From the NCBI GenBank assembly GCA_949316495.1, contig OX439001.1, positions 35,545,023 to 35,609,022 of the forward strand: a stretch of 64,000 bases of DNA, written 5' to 3'. The translations under genes were made by a program, and so were the position numbers. Below, one piece after another: positions 1 through 12,849 of the stretch. The notes beneath the pieces are model-generated. The model had not been told where the DNA came from and did not search any database. It was given only the letters and a program-made list of their open reading frames with translations. Source of the DNA: Amphiduros pacificus. Lineage: Eukaryota > Annelida > Polychaeta > Phyllodocida > Hesionidae. The stretch's first letter is position 1, and each line of letters opens with the position of its first letter.

Positions 1-2700
1 TTGAATTTACCTGGTTCAATTCATGTATAGATTGCTCTGATTTGGGAATGCATGATTGAAGTTATTTAATAATTGTCAATGCAGTATGTACATTAAGGAT
101 GATCTCATCCATATTTGATTGCATTAATCTTCATTCAGGTTTAGCGGGTTACTCACACCTGCCCATATCATCATGAAAACCTCAATAACATAGAAGTTAT
201 TTCCATCTTATTTCAATTATATTGCTTATCACATATATTCTAGTTTGCACTTGTAAATATTGATTTTGTCGGCATAACAGAAAGATATATGTTTAATGGT
301 GGTTTGGTGACTTGTATGAATACTATCATTATATTATTTTTGGGGAATCTAAAGCCTCCAATCATGTACATGATAAAAAGGTTTAAGATTAACTCGGATC
401 TTATTTGGTCAGCATATGCTCATTTTGAAATATCAAAACAATCATATAATGTAATGATATAATTACATAAATAATAAATAAATAAAACATGACACTGTTG
501 TCACTCAAATTAATGTGGTTATGTATTTGTACATACCAAACACTTTAGATGAATCTAACCTAACCTAAATTATTATGCTATTAACCTAAATTATTATGCT
601 ATTATAGTCCTGAAAATTTGAATGTGTTTTTAAACTTGTTGGCATTGTCTAACTATATTCACAACTTAATGTGAACAGTATTGTCTGAAACTGTGGTCTG
701 AAACTTTCCTGTCTAATCTTATCTTGGCAAGGTTTTATCTTTATCATTGACAATAATCTTCCGATAATTTCCTCAAATATTAATTAATTAATAAACCGAA
801 TCAACGTTTAAGTTAAATGCTCATGGGGTTTCCCCAGGGGTATTCTACATACGTGGTGAGGTGAATTCACTCACATGCTACCTCTGCCACAAATGTCAAG
901 ACATTGACTCTGCCTTTTCCGCAGGATTGTTTGCAAAATCTAGAAACAGGTGCGCAGTGGGCTGTGCACATGCGCACTCACAATGGCCGCCTCTTTCAGA
1001 CCACATCAAGCTGCCACAACCATACACACATTGGATTTTGTACAATGCCACAGCTGTACACGTGTACATGCCCATTTCATATGTTCAAAAGTAATTTAGA
1101 ATGGATCATTTATAATTTATGGGGGATATTGGGCTGGGTCGTATAAATAATCTCTTACTTTAACCAAGAAAATGAGGCTTTTTCGGCTTCGAAAATTTCT
1201 TGTAACATATTATGATGAATCTTTATTTAAGAGTGATGTGAATTTGATGGGGTTTGAGAAACCTTTTAAGTATTTCGATTTGAATGCTGGATAAAGTATG
1301 AAACTTTTAAACCAGATTACTCTAGCCATAGCCTCTTGGTAATCATATTTCATGTGAGTGTCCATGCTCTAATTTGGATAAAATAAAAAAAGCTTTAATT
1401 AAAACTGGATTAGCTGTTCAGACAAGGGGGCTTCTTTATATTTAAAAAAATCGATTACTGTTATAATTACACATTATATTACCGAATTTGTTCAAAGAGT
1501 GAATTCTTGGAATCTTCAAAATATAGTATCTGATGATATATCATTCATAACAGGATATTATAAATATTCCCTGCAGCATGAGGAATAGAACTTGGGACAC
1601 AATCTGAAATGCCCATCCTGTTAAACCTGTTATAAGTCATACGTTTATTCTCGTTCTGTTTTAATAAAGAGGTATGTAGATTATAGAACATTGTTTAAAA
1701 CTTGACTAGGAACTTAGTGGTACAATTATTTCAGATGTATCATAAGCAAAATCATAACCACATATCACTGTTTTGTTAGAACTCACAATATCATGATGAC
1801 TAATCGGATCTAGTTGCGGTTAAATCCCGGTGTGATATGTTTGGCTGATTTTATCTGATTCTTGGTGTATTTGGTGTATTTGGCACCATCTGAACCCTAA
1901 ACTTTGTAATAACGTCCAGCACAGAAGACAATGATGGACATGAATCGATCAGGATTGACCCGTGCCCTTTATTGTCTTGCTGAAGGTTAGAGCTTGTCTT
2001 CTACATGCTTGTGATGTGCAAATTGGCAATCACAAATGCAGGACTGCGCTGCCATGTTCATTTACACGTCAATCTCAGACTTCTATTATCTGATGAGCGA
2101 ATTATTCCACCTAAATAAGCTCGGTCCCACAAGTACAGATAGAGGATTTTTTTTATAACCAGGCTTTGACAGGTTGTGGAGAGGGAATGAATTATAGTTG
2201 TGAACAATCAGAATATAAGCTCTATATGATAAACAGGCAAGATGATGACCGCCTGTTGTTGAGTTGCATAAGATCAGTTTGAATGTTAGGAGAGGCCTCA
2301 TCCGCTCTTGTCTACCAGGCCATACTTTAGTCAGGGTGATGAATATTAGCACAAGGCAGGCGATGGAGATTACAGTTGATTGGTTGGAAGCTAAATGAGG
2401 GGCTTGGTACCATTTGTAGACAGGAAGTCTTACTCTGCACTTCTGTTTTTGGTGATAAAATATCACGAAGATGCATTGCTGGAATACAGAGGTATAACAG
2501 AGCATCCCAAATGAGAAAGAAAACAACATAGAACTTTATTATTTGACAAAATAGGCAGAAAAATCCAGTTTTCATTCCAATATATAATTTTACATTATCA
2601 TTCATATGTATTAGTAACCTCTGAATGTCCTTTTGTTTTCTAATCCTAACTTAAAACACAATTACAAATTCAACATTAAATGTATTTCAGTTTACGAAGT
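1..2700. other. AT-rich intergenic sequence, no gene seen
   Basis: No coding frame, SINE or long repeat is recognisable here. The longest open frame (2086-2529, minus) has no family motif and an unremarkable residue mix, so it is treated as chance. The stretch lies downstream of the minus-strand receptor gene, and its right end probably holds that gene's 3' UTR. Confidence 0.6.
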
Positions 2701-2710
2701 TACCGTACAA

Positions 2711-2716
2711 TTTATT
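2711..2716 (-). terminator. Candidate polyadenylation signal of the GPCR gene
   Basis: The plus strand reads TTTATT here, which is AATAAA on the gene's strand, about 95 bases after the stop codon. A second AATAAA lies further downstream at 2535-2540 (minus). Either could be used. The hexamer is common by chance in AT-rich DNA, so distance from the stop is the main support. Confidence 0.4.
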
Positions 2717-2811
2717 GAATATGCCATACATTACATTATATCCTCTATTCACTCAAATATAAAACATGATACAATAAATAAAACACATCAAGTCGGAGAA
2801 CAAAGCATATT

Positions 2812-4131
2812 TCACACACCAGTCTCAAACCCAACAAGCTCTTGTTTCAACCTTTGTGGTTCACACGCTTTCTGTTTATTATCAGTTTTAAGTGTGGCGT
2901 ATTTTTGGTTTTGGCCTCGTATACTGCTTCTGGTGCTGTCGGTGCCACCATTTTGTTTATTTCTATTCCTAAAACTACTAACAGGGGTTAGCATTGCTCC
3001 AAAATCATATAACGTTTGCTTTTTCTCTTCGCAACATATTATAATTGATCTAACAGTATGTCTAAACGCAGGCGATACAACACAATACAAAACAAAGTTA
3101 AAAGCAAAGTTAATGGTCTGCATGACATTTGTTATAGCCACTATGAGATGCCCTACTTTATTTCCCCATAATTTATATGGGTTTACATATCTCAGGATTT
3201 CAGACGGTGTCACAAAAAAGAATAACATCAAAACAATTATGACTAGGGTCAAAGTGACCTTATGGTTGTTGTCGCGCATTATTTGTCCCCTGCAACTTCT
3301 TCTTCTTCTGGATTTGGCGGACTGAAGTTCCCGGATGAGCCTTACGTTTATTATGGCAAGAATAAGCAGAGGGATGTAATCAGCAAATACAGGCCACAGC
3401 CAGGTTATGTAAAGTCTGAGTGGCTGAGCTATGTCGCCGGACCATGGCGAGAAGAACTCATACATCCGGGTACCTTCTGGTGACCTACATTCTCTTATGA
3501 TGAGATGGACGAGAAAGGGCAGAGTAAAGATAGCAGAGAAAATGTAGATGAAGAGAATGGCTATAGCGCATCTACCAGTGCTGAAAGTAGACCTAGCCTG
3601 GAAGGGGTAGGTGACCACTATGAGCCTGCTGACCGCCATGTAGACAACAAGCCATGTACTGTTCATGAGGAACATGTTGATAAAGCCAACTCCATATAGT
3701 CGATAATAGAGCTGATGCACAAACCTTGCCTCAGTGGCGTGCTGGTGTTCTGTGATGAAACAATGGGGGAACACTGTGAGACAGAATAACATATCAGAGA
3801 AGGCCAGGGCTATGAGTCCATAAGTAGCCGCTTTCTCTAACCTATCCATCCTGGACAATAGCCTCTGTCTCGTCATCACGATCAGATTCATCAGGTTGCC
3901 TATCACTCCAAAGACACAAATAACTGGCACCACTATTTCAAACCATTCATTGGAGTCGTGGTCCATTTTGACGTGTGACCCTGCTATGATTTGTTCAGCT
4001 TCAGTCAGATTTTGCGTCATGTTGGCTGACACTTTGACGTCGTACGTCTGCGGATCAAAGATTTTGCAAAGTGGAAATTCCACAGAGCCTTGTATGACCA
4101 TATCTGCCACTTTATTTCCTTCGGAACTCAT
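2812..4131 (-). CDS. Class A (rhodopsin-like) neuropeptide-type GPCR, FMRFamide/TRH-receptor-like group
   Basis: A 439-residue plasma-membrane receptor with seven hydrophobic segments, probably coupling a neuropeptide to a G protein. Seen in the sequence: an N-terminus of about 64 residues with two N-glycosylation sequons (NMT, NLT); TM1 with GN (N79); TM2 with LAFSD (D113); TM3 ending SRL in place of DRY (R169); TM6 with FVTP (P309) in place of CWxP; TM7 with NFVLY (345-349) in place of NPxxY; a basic loop 3 (RRRRSCRG, 275-282); a CC pair (366-367) suited to palmitoylation; and a tail of about 70 residues. The usual Cys at the top of TM3 is not seen, although loop 2 has C215. The start is supported by an in-frame upstream stop (4186-4188) with no ATG between, and by A at -3. 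The coding region has no intron. The ligand is unknown; assignment to the FMRFamide/TRH-receptor-like group is by overall resemblance only. Confidence 0.9.
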   Translation of the reverse strand: MSSEGNKVADMVIQGSVEFPLCKIFDPQTYDVKVSANMTQNLTEAEQIIAGSHVKMDHDSNEWFEIVVPVICVFGVIGNLMNLIVMTRQRLLSRMDRLEKAATYGLIALAFSDMLFCLTVFPHCFITEHQHATEARFVHQLYYRLYGVGFINMFLMNSTWLVVYMAVSRLIVVTYPFQARSTFSTGRCAIAILFIYIFSAIFTLPFLVHLIIRECRSPEGTRMYEFFSPWSGDIAQPLRLYITWLWPVFADYIPLLILAIINVRLIRELQSAKSRRRRSCRGQIMRDNNHKVTLTLVIIVLMLFFFVTPSEILRYVNPYKLWGNKVGHLIVAITNVMQTINFAFNFVLYCVVSPAFRHTVRSIIICCEEKKQTLYDFGAMLTPVSSFRNRNKQNGGTDSTRSSIRGQNQKYATLKTDNKQKACEPQRLKQELVGFETGV

Positions 4132-7025
4132 TTTGATTGGATGAAAATAAATTGATTTAATGTATGCCCCTGATTCCCCAGGAGCTTAAAGTTAAATGTG
4201 AATTATGGACGTCTTTTGGTGACACATGAGCCTTTATTTACTGTATATACCAAGCCATGGATAATTAATCAAAGGTTCCAACCAAACACAAACAACTAGT
4301 ACAATCCGATATTCAATCATAATAAGCAACTCAATTCAAAATAATAAAAATGAAGTTATTCCTTTTGTCCGGTTATGTGGATCTTCTTCCTTCAATGAAA
4401 TGGGTGAGACCAATGCTGCCGTCCACGATATGTGAAGCATGCATCTCCGATCCCCTTTCAGCATACAGGAAGGCATATTGCCATTAACAAAGAGGCTGTG
4501 AAGGCTTCTTCAGGCTGCCACCATTCATTAAGCTTACATGGCAACAAGGCGTGAGATGGCACATATTTGTAACACTCCCCCTGTGTCGGTAGCGATCCTA
4601 CCTGTCCCTATTACAAAGAGCTTCTTGAGGGCTATGACCTTAACAAATCACAGTAGAAAATGAGCAATACTTTCACTCTTGAGCAGCTGGGTTTTATTTA
4701 ATTTGCCATAATTTAAATATGTATAGTCTCCGTATCCGGAAATGTTCATATGAAATGTTTACAGGTAATTTGAAATATCTCTGATGTATTACTAAATCCT
4801 TCATTTATCATTGTTAAATGATCATCTACCTCAATAGATCAGTTTGACATCAACAGGTCCATCGATAATCCTTGGAGATGTGCCATTATAAGTGGCATAT
4901 GTTATATCATAAACATTAATGTCAGAAAAAATTCACTCTTCAGTACTATATTAGTATTAAGAAACGCTGAGCAATATCTGTTATTCCACAATTCGTAACT
5001 AAATGACTCGTTGATCCGGAAATGGTCCACAATCTTTTATCTTCTTTAGATTTTCGATCAGAGTTTACAGCGGAGAGTGTAAAATATTACTTGGAGAATG
5101 TCAGAATCATTCAACAAATCATTTGTCAGTCTGTATCATTGTAGAGTCAAATCTAACTCCTTTAAGGCAATCAGCCTTAAAGGAAGTTTGATATTTCTTA
5201 CCAGTTGAGCGAATATGTCTTATGCAGGTTGCAGTATTGGACCCCTTCTGGTGAGTATCAAAATCCCCGGCATGACAGATGAGGCTTGGTGGCCTTTAAA
5301 TCCATATGGAACACTTTAAGACATCACCACCTGTATAACGTGATATCAAATAGTAGAGAAAGTCACTTACAATCTACTACCTTTTGGGCTATTTCGCACA
5401 GCCATAGAGTGAGGTTTGAGAGCTGGAAGTTTGGGAAGATATGAATGTTTAGATATCACGTGTTATGTAGAGGACCCTTTTATCTCTTTTTCTACAATAG
5501 CTACCATCTGTGATATGATGATAGTGCCCCACTCTGACCTCAGTGATGTGTTTGCTATAATGCACATGCCTTAGTAGGGGCGGGCCCTTCACCTCTGAAG
5601 GTCATATACAGTGTTGTAATATCCTAGCAACCGATGGTCATTCTCAGGGAAATGTCACTCCAGGATTGGTTCATCTCCCTTATGAGAGCAGAGAGGCCTC
5701 ATGTCATATGCCATGGTCAGGTAAGAAGTCATAGAACATCTGTCTTAATCACCAGTCTGTACCCACTCATCCCATCTCGTGGGCCATCACTGCATATCTC
5801 ATTACCACCATCAGCCTGAAAAGACAAAAGGCATTGTTCCTTGAACTTTGTAAAAGTAATGTAAACCCATAAAAGGTAAGATGAAATTGGATCGCAAATC
5901 TGGAAAATGTCTTTAGCCTAAGTGAAGGACCTGATTTATACAGACTGCATAAATGATTTAAGTAAATTATGCTAAAATGATAATGTAATACTAATATTTC
6001 AACCAAAGTGATGAAAAATTTTAAGGCAGTGTTTTTTTTCAGCTTGAACAATTATTGGTGAACGTGTGTCAACATTACTCTATTGTGATGAGCAGTGAGA
6101 GTTGGGCCTGCTGCGCCCACAAGAATTGTGCACAAATTGCCTCATTTGTGCCCTAATTACAGTGGAAATCCCATTTAACAAGTCTGATGTAATTACAAGC
6201 ACTTTATCAGCAATAAATAAATATGGGTGTCTGAAAATGCTAGCACATTGTTTCATAGATATAATGACTTTGTTCTCTTTTTTGACAGACAACATAAGTT
6301 GGTTCAAGCACCTTCATGTAAAATTGAAGATATCCCAGATTTTATGATATAATAATTTTGTCTGTCCTGATGCTTCCGGGAATCAATCTCAACTGAAGCG
6401 AACTGTTATAATGATGTTTTCCATTTATACTTATTTATTTATACAAAGAAAGCTCCAACATCATATTGTCGTTAAAAGGGTATTAGATGTGGTGAAATAC
6501 ATTTAGGTGAATTGCAGTCAATGTCTTTGCTTTTTATGAATGTTCAAGGTAATGCTTTATGTCTGAGAGGTGTTGAGGACGAAATGAATTACACCATAAA
6601 ATGATAAAGTACAAGAGCACTGCGCTTCCCACAAAATAAATTGTAAAACATGGTATATAGATAGAAATATTCAACCTGCCCAGAATGTAATATTATCGAT
6701 ACATTAAGGCACATCTGCAGGTACACAGAAGGCTATTAATAATATGTGTGTCTACCTCTATATTGACATATTGACAATAGCTATTAAATTAACTTCATAA
6801 CAAAGTTTACATGCGAGCCCAAAAAGAATATACTCAAGTCATTTGGAGGTTAGGAATGCCAATTCTATGATTACAAAGATAGCATAATTACACCTGAAAT
6901 ACTTCTGAAGGAAATGTTCAGATGAAGAGCAATATTTCCTCAAATAAAGCAAGTCTTTGTTCTAAATTTCACAAAGTACACAGGATAATCCTGTTAGTCA
7001 GTTTGCAGGACTAACTACAATACTT
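4132..7025. other. Intergenic sequence upstream of the GPCR
   Basis: This should contain the receptor's 5' UTR and promoter. A TATATA run on the gene's strand lies near 4241-4248, about 110 bases before the ATG, but it is too common a word here to call. No further gene, SINE or tandem array is visible. Confidence 0.5.
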
Positions 7026-7039
7026 GTATTTACAAGTAT

Positions 7040-7328
7040 TTGTTTGTTTGTTTGGGGTTTTACATCACTTTCAACATTATTTCAGTCATTTCGTGATGAG
7101 ACCTACTTGTAGCAGATATAGTGCTGCCTCACTGAATTGTATTGTTGCAGGTCCTTGACATGACAACCCACCCAGTCACAGATTTACAAGGAAAACAGGT
7201 CAACCCTTTAGGCCCACGGGTCACGCTTATGTCACGTTTAGGGTCACGCTTGTGTGTGAAATTGTATTATTAATTATGTCTCGGCATGGCCGGGGATCGA
7301 ACCCACGGCCTTTGGATCACCACAGAGG
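7040..7328 (-). mobile_element. tRNA-derived SINE, family 1, with perfect target-site duplication
   Basis: The 3' end of the element is at the left (TTTG-repeat tail near 7041-7054). The tRNA-like head at the right includes the B-box sequence seen in reverse as GGATCGAACCC (about 7292-7302). The insert is bracketed by the perfect 14-base direct repeat GTATTTACAAGTAT at 7026-7039 and 7329-7342, which shows retroposition and a fairly young insertion. The tRNA-like head appears truncated. The same body and tail recur at 19061, 20250 and 22910. Confidence 0.85.
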
Positions 7329-7784
7329 GTATTTACAAGTATCATCATTTTTCACCATCCTCCTCTACTAGGTTCAGACTCAAACAGACTTTTAAGAACT
7401 GAATCGTGAATGTCCGAGACGAATATGGAAATATGCTGATGATTAAATTTTTAATAATATTTAACCAAGAAATGCCTCTTTGTAGGTGGTTGAATTCTGT
7501 ATTTTTCATCATCTGTTCTACATTGGAGCAGACTGAAGGCTCTTGATTATAATCTGTCGTATCCATCATTATTTAAATATACACTTTCATCTCACTCATT
7601 AGGGGATAATGAGTTTTTTTCTCTACATTTCTACTCACTGGAAAATGTAACTGATTAATGGGTTACTGAAGCCAGGTAAATAATAATGATATTTATTTCT
7701 ATTAGATTTAGGTATATTTATTTTGAATTGATAACATAAATGTAATTTGACAAATATTATGCAAATATTGTACATGTATTGGCA

Positions 7785-8185
7785 AAGCCATGGTGACTGG
7801 ACAAGGCTTAACATTGCTGAGACATAGCTACAGTTACTAGGTAACCAAAGTATTCGCCATGGTAACTTGGCAAGCTAAGTGTTGTATAGGCATAGTTATG
7901 TTTCTAGGTAACCAAGTATTTTGAAGGCACAGCCATGGTCACTAGGCAAGCTAGGTGTTGTATAGGCATAGTTATGTTTCTAGGTAACCAAGTATTTCGA
8001 AGGCACAGCCATGGTCACTAGGCAAGCTAAGTGTTGTGTAGGCATAGTTATGTTTACTAGGTAACCAAGTATTTTGAAGGCATAGCCATGGTAACTAGGC
8101 AAGCTAAGTATTGTTTAGGCATAGATATGATCACTAAGTAAGCCACGTATTGAGAAGGCATAACAATGGTAACTGTGCAAGCGAA
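7785..8185. repeat. 76-bp minisatellite, about 5 units, built from two 38-bp halves
   Basis: The word gtgttgtataggc recurs at 7879, 7955 and 8031 and in variant form at 8108, giving a 76-77-base period. Each unit divides into two diverged halves, one with a GGTAACC core and one with a GCCATGGT core, so the array looks like a 38-bp monomer that was first dimerised. The outer units are more diverged than the inner ones. Confidence 0.85.
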
Positions 8186-8559
8186 GAATTGTGTGTATAA
8201 ACACAAAATAACAATTGAAATAAAAGCCACAAAGTGTATACCTGAGGAAAATGGACAATCTGTTTTGCTGGGATAACACTAAATATTGTTAATAATAGAT
8301 TATTTTGACAAAATTGTTTGGAAAACCTCCCACAATCTGCAGTGCTTTTTTCATTTTTAAGTAACATTCGTCCTGTTATGGAATGATGAATTTGATTTGG
8401 TTGTATTAATGACCCTTTCAGCACTGTTTAGGCTATATCAGATCAGATAAAAGCCTGTCACTGGGACTCAATGCCCTACTCTTTTCAAAGAGTGACTGGT
8501 GATCATTCTTGCTTTATCTTGCATTTGATAACAAAACGTGGAGCAGCACTGGCTGAGAT

Positions 8560-8685
8560 AGGAAACAACTCAGTTGCAGATATCTACCTTTCTCAACCAT
8601 GCATGACTTGTCGCTGCCGTTATTCCTTCAGCATGAGAGACAGCCGTCTTACCAGCTGATCCACGTCCCACCCCGATGTAATGAT
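8560..8685 (-). mobile_element. Possible tRNA-derived SINE head, diverged
   Basis: Read on the minus strand from about 8675, the sequence resembles the 5' half of a tRNA, with an A-box-like TGGATCAGCTGG followed by an anticodon-arm-like stretch. No convincing B box follows and no target-site duplication was found, so this could be an old SINE fragment or a chance match. Confidence 0.3.
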
Positions 8686-11600
8686 AAATCAATATGTTTA
8701 TTATAAATGTAAGTATCATCGCATAATATGATCACAGGAAACTCCTTTTGACAATTGAGCAATTTTCCCATGCTTTTTATGAATGTTCAATTTTAAAATA
8801 TATAATAAGAAAATAGTCCCTCAGAATATCTCTCACCTTTCACCACCAACCACCACCAAACAAACATGTGCATGCTGATCAATAGATTATGAAATTATAC
8901 ATGATTTGACCACTGATTCTGGACTGCTAGGTTTTTTCAAAAATCACTTTAAATTGAATAATTAAAATAAAATAATTCTTTACTGCACAGACTAGTCAAC
9001 TGAATAAAAAATAGAATAGTTTGATAATTCCATATCTTAACAAATGTCATGACAATTTCACATGAAGCATGATATCTAAGTTCATATACGGGCTTGTCGG
9101 CCAGTTCTGCAGACCACACTGTAAAATGAATGATCGACTCAACATTAGGTGCTGCCGTGAAAACAGAGCCCTGGAAATTGTAACTCAATATTCTACAGGT
9201 TTTTTCTCCAAAACTTTCATGAAATATGGCCAATCAAACTTCAATATCCTTTCTCCAAGTTTAAATAGTTCTGTAACTAATGACAACGGCAATTAAGATT
9301 CTAATTTTCTTTTGTGTCCTTTACAGCAGTCAGGTACTGAATGGTGCCTGTTCAACGTCACATGCAACGCAATTACTAACCAACAGTAGCAAATCAGCTA
9401 TAATTGACGGATGAGCCGCATGAAAATGTCAAAGTCAGTTAAATCAGCGAGGTTTTGATCATTTGCTGAATCTTATATAAAATAAACCGTTCAAGTATCA
9501 AACTTAAGCCTTTTGAGAGCAGGTCAGTAAGACAAATACAAAATCATGATGTTATTGTGCCAGATGGAGCAAAATTCCTACGAAATGATAAAATGGTCAA
9601 ATAAGATGGTCGATTTAATTAAGACCGAGAGTATGAAGACATGTTTATGAAACACTTATTGATATAATGGAACCAAAGAACCATGATATTATTGATATTG
9701 GAGAATAACATGATCAGGATTTTAAAATTGCCCAAACATATTTGTCGTAATTTATTTATGAAAATCTGTCACTTGGTGAACAAGGTTGCTATGGAAGCAG
9801 GTATTAATGTATTTTTCTATGAATTCTTGGAGATTATGTTCCTAATCTTACAGAACAGTGGGTGTGAAGCTTAGTACCCTCAGATATACTTGAATGCCCT
9901 CTCTCAGATTGGTAAAAGACATTCATAATGTATTAAGCCATCAAGAAACTTTCAGGCAAGAATAACATCAAAATGAGAATAGTCCTACAGATTCTTAAAA
10001 TCCAAAGGAATAGAAAATTGTTGCTTATGTTCAAACTGAAAATATATTTGTTTATATAGGAGTTTTTTTTCAGAACTTTTATTCCACTTTTTAGATACCG
10101 CACCTGGATAAGCCATAGTTCTTACTTGAATAATTGATGAGGAATTTTCATAAGGGAGCAGATTAAGCCCGTTGTGGGGCGCCACCGGTTGCCAGGACAC
10201 TTCCGGCCATTTTATCACTTCTCGGGAATTTGGCTACATTTGGCACTGGGCTATCAATGCGCATGAGCCGAAGGCTTTGCCACTCTGGTGACAGGCTAAT
10301 AAAGTGTTACATGTAAGGGCATTTTTTGTGATGAATTAGATTGTCAAGTGCATAAAAGAGGCGGAAGTTTGGGTGCAGGTGTGTGTCACAATTCAATTGT
10401 GTCTCTTTGCTGAGAGAGTCTTATTGCAGTGAGGGCCCTGTAACAAATACCACTTCTTTCCTCCATGTCTAACCCACTGTTAACACATCTCGTCGCACCC
10501 GGTATTCTCATGTACTCTGCAATTTACTCTAAATCAGTCTTCATAATCGCCAGAGAAAGTCATTGATGTTGTTTGCAAAGTCAGCATGATCATCTAGTTG
10601 TTCCTGACAAATCGCATGTGGACACCCCCAAGCGGCCTCCCTCAATATTAGCCTAAATCTTAGTGATATGGTTGATTATCTCATCAGTTGGTTGGAGCGC
10701 ATTCCACATATTAGCAAGAATATGTCGTGATTACAGACATGTACTGAAGGAGTGAAGAAAATTGACCATATCATATACATTCATATTAGTTGGCTTTGTT
10801 TTTTTCCTTTATACTCCTTTTTAAAGCGTCTAGTGTCTTTTGTGATCATGCCTAATGGAAATCATGAGAAAAAAACCCATAATCATGTATTTTTGATGAT
10901 GATGAATAAGTACGTGTTCATGGTGTCAAATTGCAATATATAGATTGTGATGTTTTCTTCACACCACAATCCACCAATCCCATGTGGACCAATTTTAAAT
11001 GCTCACTTCATTCATATAAGATAGCCATGCATAGTGATACTTCAAATTCTAATTAGGCTTTTATCTCCAGGCGCATGCGTCTGTATGTAATGCTTGTTTA
11101 GGAGCCGTGAAACTATTTTAGAATTTATAGATATCCACTATCCTAAAGATATTCAAACGTTTAAACCCTATGTGTAATGCATGTGGGAGCAGCGACAAAT
11201 CTGAGAAATAACTTTTAAATACAGGAACATGTGTCTTACTCTTCGTGGTTTCGGGTTTTCATCCAATATGTGTATTTAAGCGAACTGCTAATACCTCATA
11301 AACCCTCATAAAGTCATAGCTTTTTATGAGCGTATACAGTAGAACAAGATAACACTTCTCACATGATCTTTTCTCGAAATATAACACTCAATACCTCATA
11401 GGATCTGTTATTACAAAATACTATCCATACATGTAATTCAATTTCTGGGCATAATACTAATTTAAAAGGTCTTTTGGAAAAATATAGATTTTCGACATCA
11501 TAGCCTATAATGCAAATAATAAACGGAACAAATTAAACATTTATCAAATATTTGGGTGTATTCATATCATTGAAACACACACCATGCGTGATCTTGATGC

Positions 11601-12750
11601 TAACTCATTAAACAATTTGATTAAAACAAATGTTCAATCATAGATGAAATTGACAAATTATATTAGACCTATTTAATTTCATGGGTGATTTTCCAATTAT
11701 CGCCTATTAGGTTGTATATTGGGAATATCGTCGGTATGAAAATTAATATATAAATTGGCACACGTATATATATCATTGACGGTTTAATATTTGTTAAATG
11801 TGTCTCCACAGCTTGAAAGTTATATTCGATCCACAAAAGTGCCGGGAGTCACCTTCATATAGTTTCTGTTCCATAAAATGTTCATCTCATTGCTATTCCG
11901 ATCCGTCAGGTCTATAAAGAAATAATTTCAGGTAAGTAAATCAGGTCTTGAGATAGTGAGAAGCCGACACAAGTAGATTAAGTTTGTAGATATGTGCTAC
12001 CAGCACAGTGATCTTAATGAATAGCAGCATACAAGTCTGCTACAGTATCTCATGGTGCTCGGTAAGAATTAAAGCATCAAAGTTACTTAACCTCTAAAGA
12101 ACGTCTCTGGTGTAGAAAAGACATCTCACAAGAGCAAAGTGATATTTGGTAGCTGGATAAACATCCAAAGTTAAAGTATAAGATATAATCTACGATACAT
12201 TAGGTCGTTCACATATCAGTATGGTGTGTTTTTTCCTTGAGCTAGAATACCTGTCTCTGTGGCAAGGGCATCAGCAGGAGAGATTAAATATGTGAGCAGG
12301 CGTCATGCTGAGAACACTTGTTTGCTAAGATGAGTATGGTTTAGTCACTTTCACATGTCTTCAAATAGTAAGCATAAGTCTCAACATTATTACTACATGA
12401 ATGTCTTCTTTGAAATCCTGGTTTTATTTAACACAATAAAAAAGTGCTATAATTCTATATTGTTAATACTGATAAAATTGTGAAATAATCCCAAAACTTA
12501 AGAACTGTTTTTGACACAATCTTCACACAAATGCACACTGTTGATCCAAACTATCAATATAGCCAGAATCTATTCATCAATTTACACTGCTGAGTGGAAT
12601 GACCTTTTGAGTTCAATATCCCTTTAATGACTCTGACCTCACCTCATGGACAAGTTCATAAAAGTTTGCAAGAGGTCCGCAGGGAATATGCCATTGTCTG
12701 TGACATTATAATTGTATCTCAGTGATTATATGAGCAGAGAGCTATTTTGT
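8686..12750. other. Intergenic sequence, no gene seen
   Basis: No coding frame or repeat family is recognised. The part at about 10140-10450 is less AT-rich and of higher complexity than its surroundings, and could be a conserved noncoding element. Only a cross-species alignment could show that. Confidence 0.5.
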
Positions 12751-12756
12751 ATAAAA

Positions 12757-12846
12757 CAAAAAAACTAGATTTTAAAAGAAATATGAGAAGAGAATTTGAA
12801 ACAAAAACTAGATTTTAAAAGAAATATGAGAAGAGAATTTGAAACA
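12757..12846. repeat. Tandem duplication of about 43 bp
   Basis: Two adjacent, essentially identical copies of a 43-base segment beginning actagattttaaaag. Being identical in neutral DNA, the duplication looks recent. Confidence 0.85.
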
Positions 12847-12849
12847 ATT

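Noticed and set aside
2086-2529. 147-codon minus-strand frame
   Set aside because: No domain or signal pattern. It lies downstream of the GPCR in AT-rich sequence and overlaps another chance frame.
2633-3699. Plus-strand frames opposite the GPCR
   Set aside because: They are antisense shadows of the receptor coding sequence.
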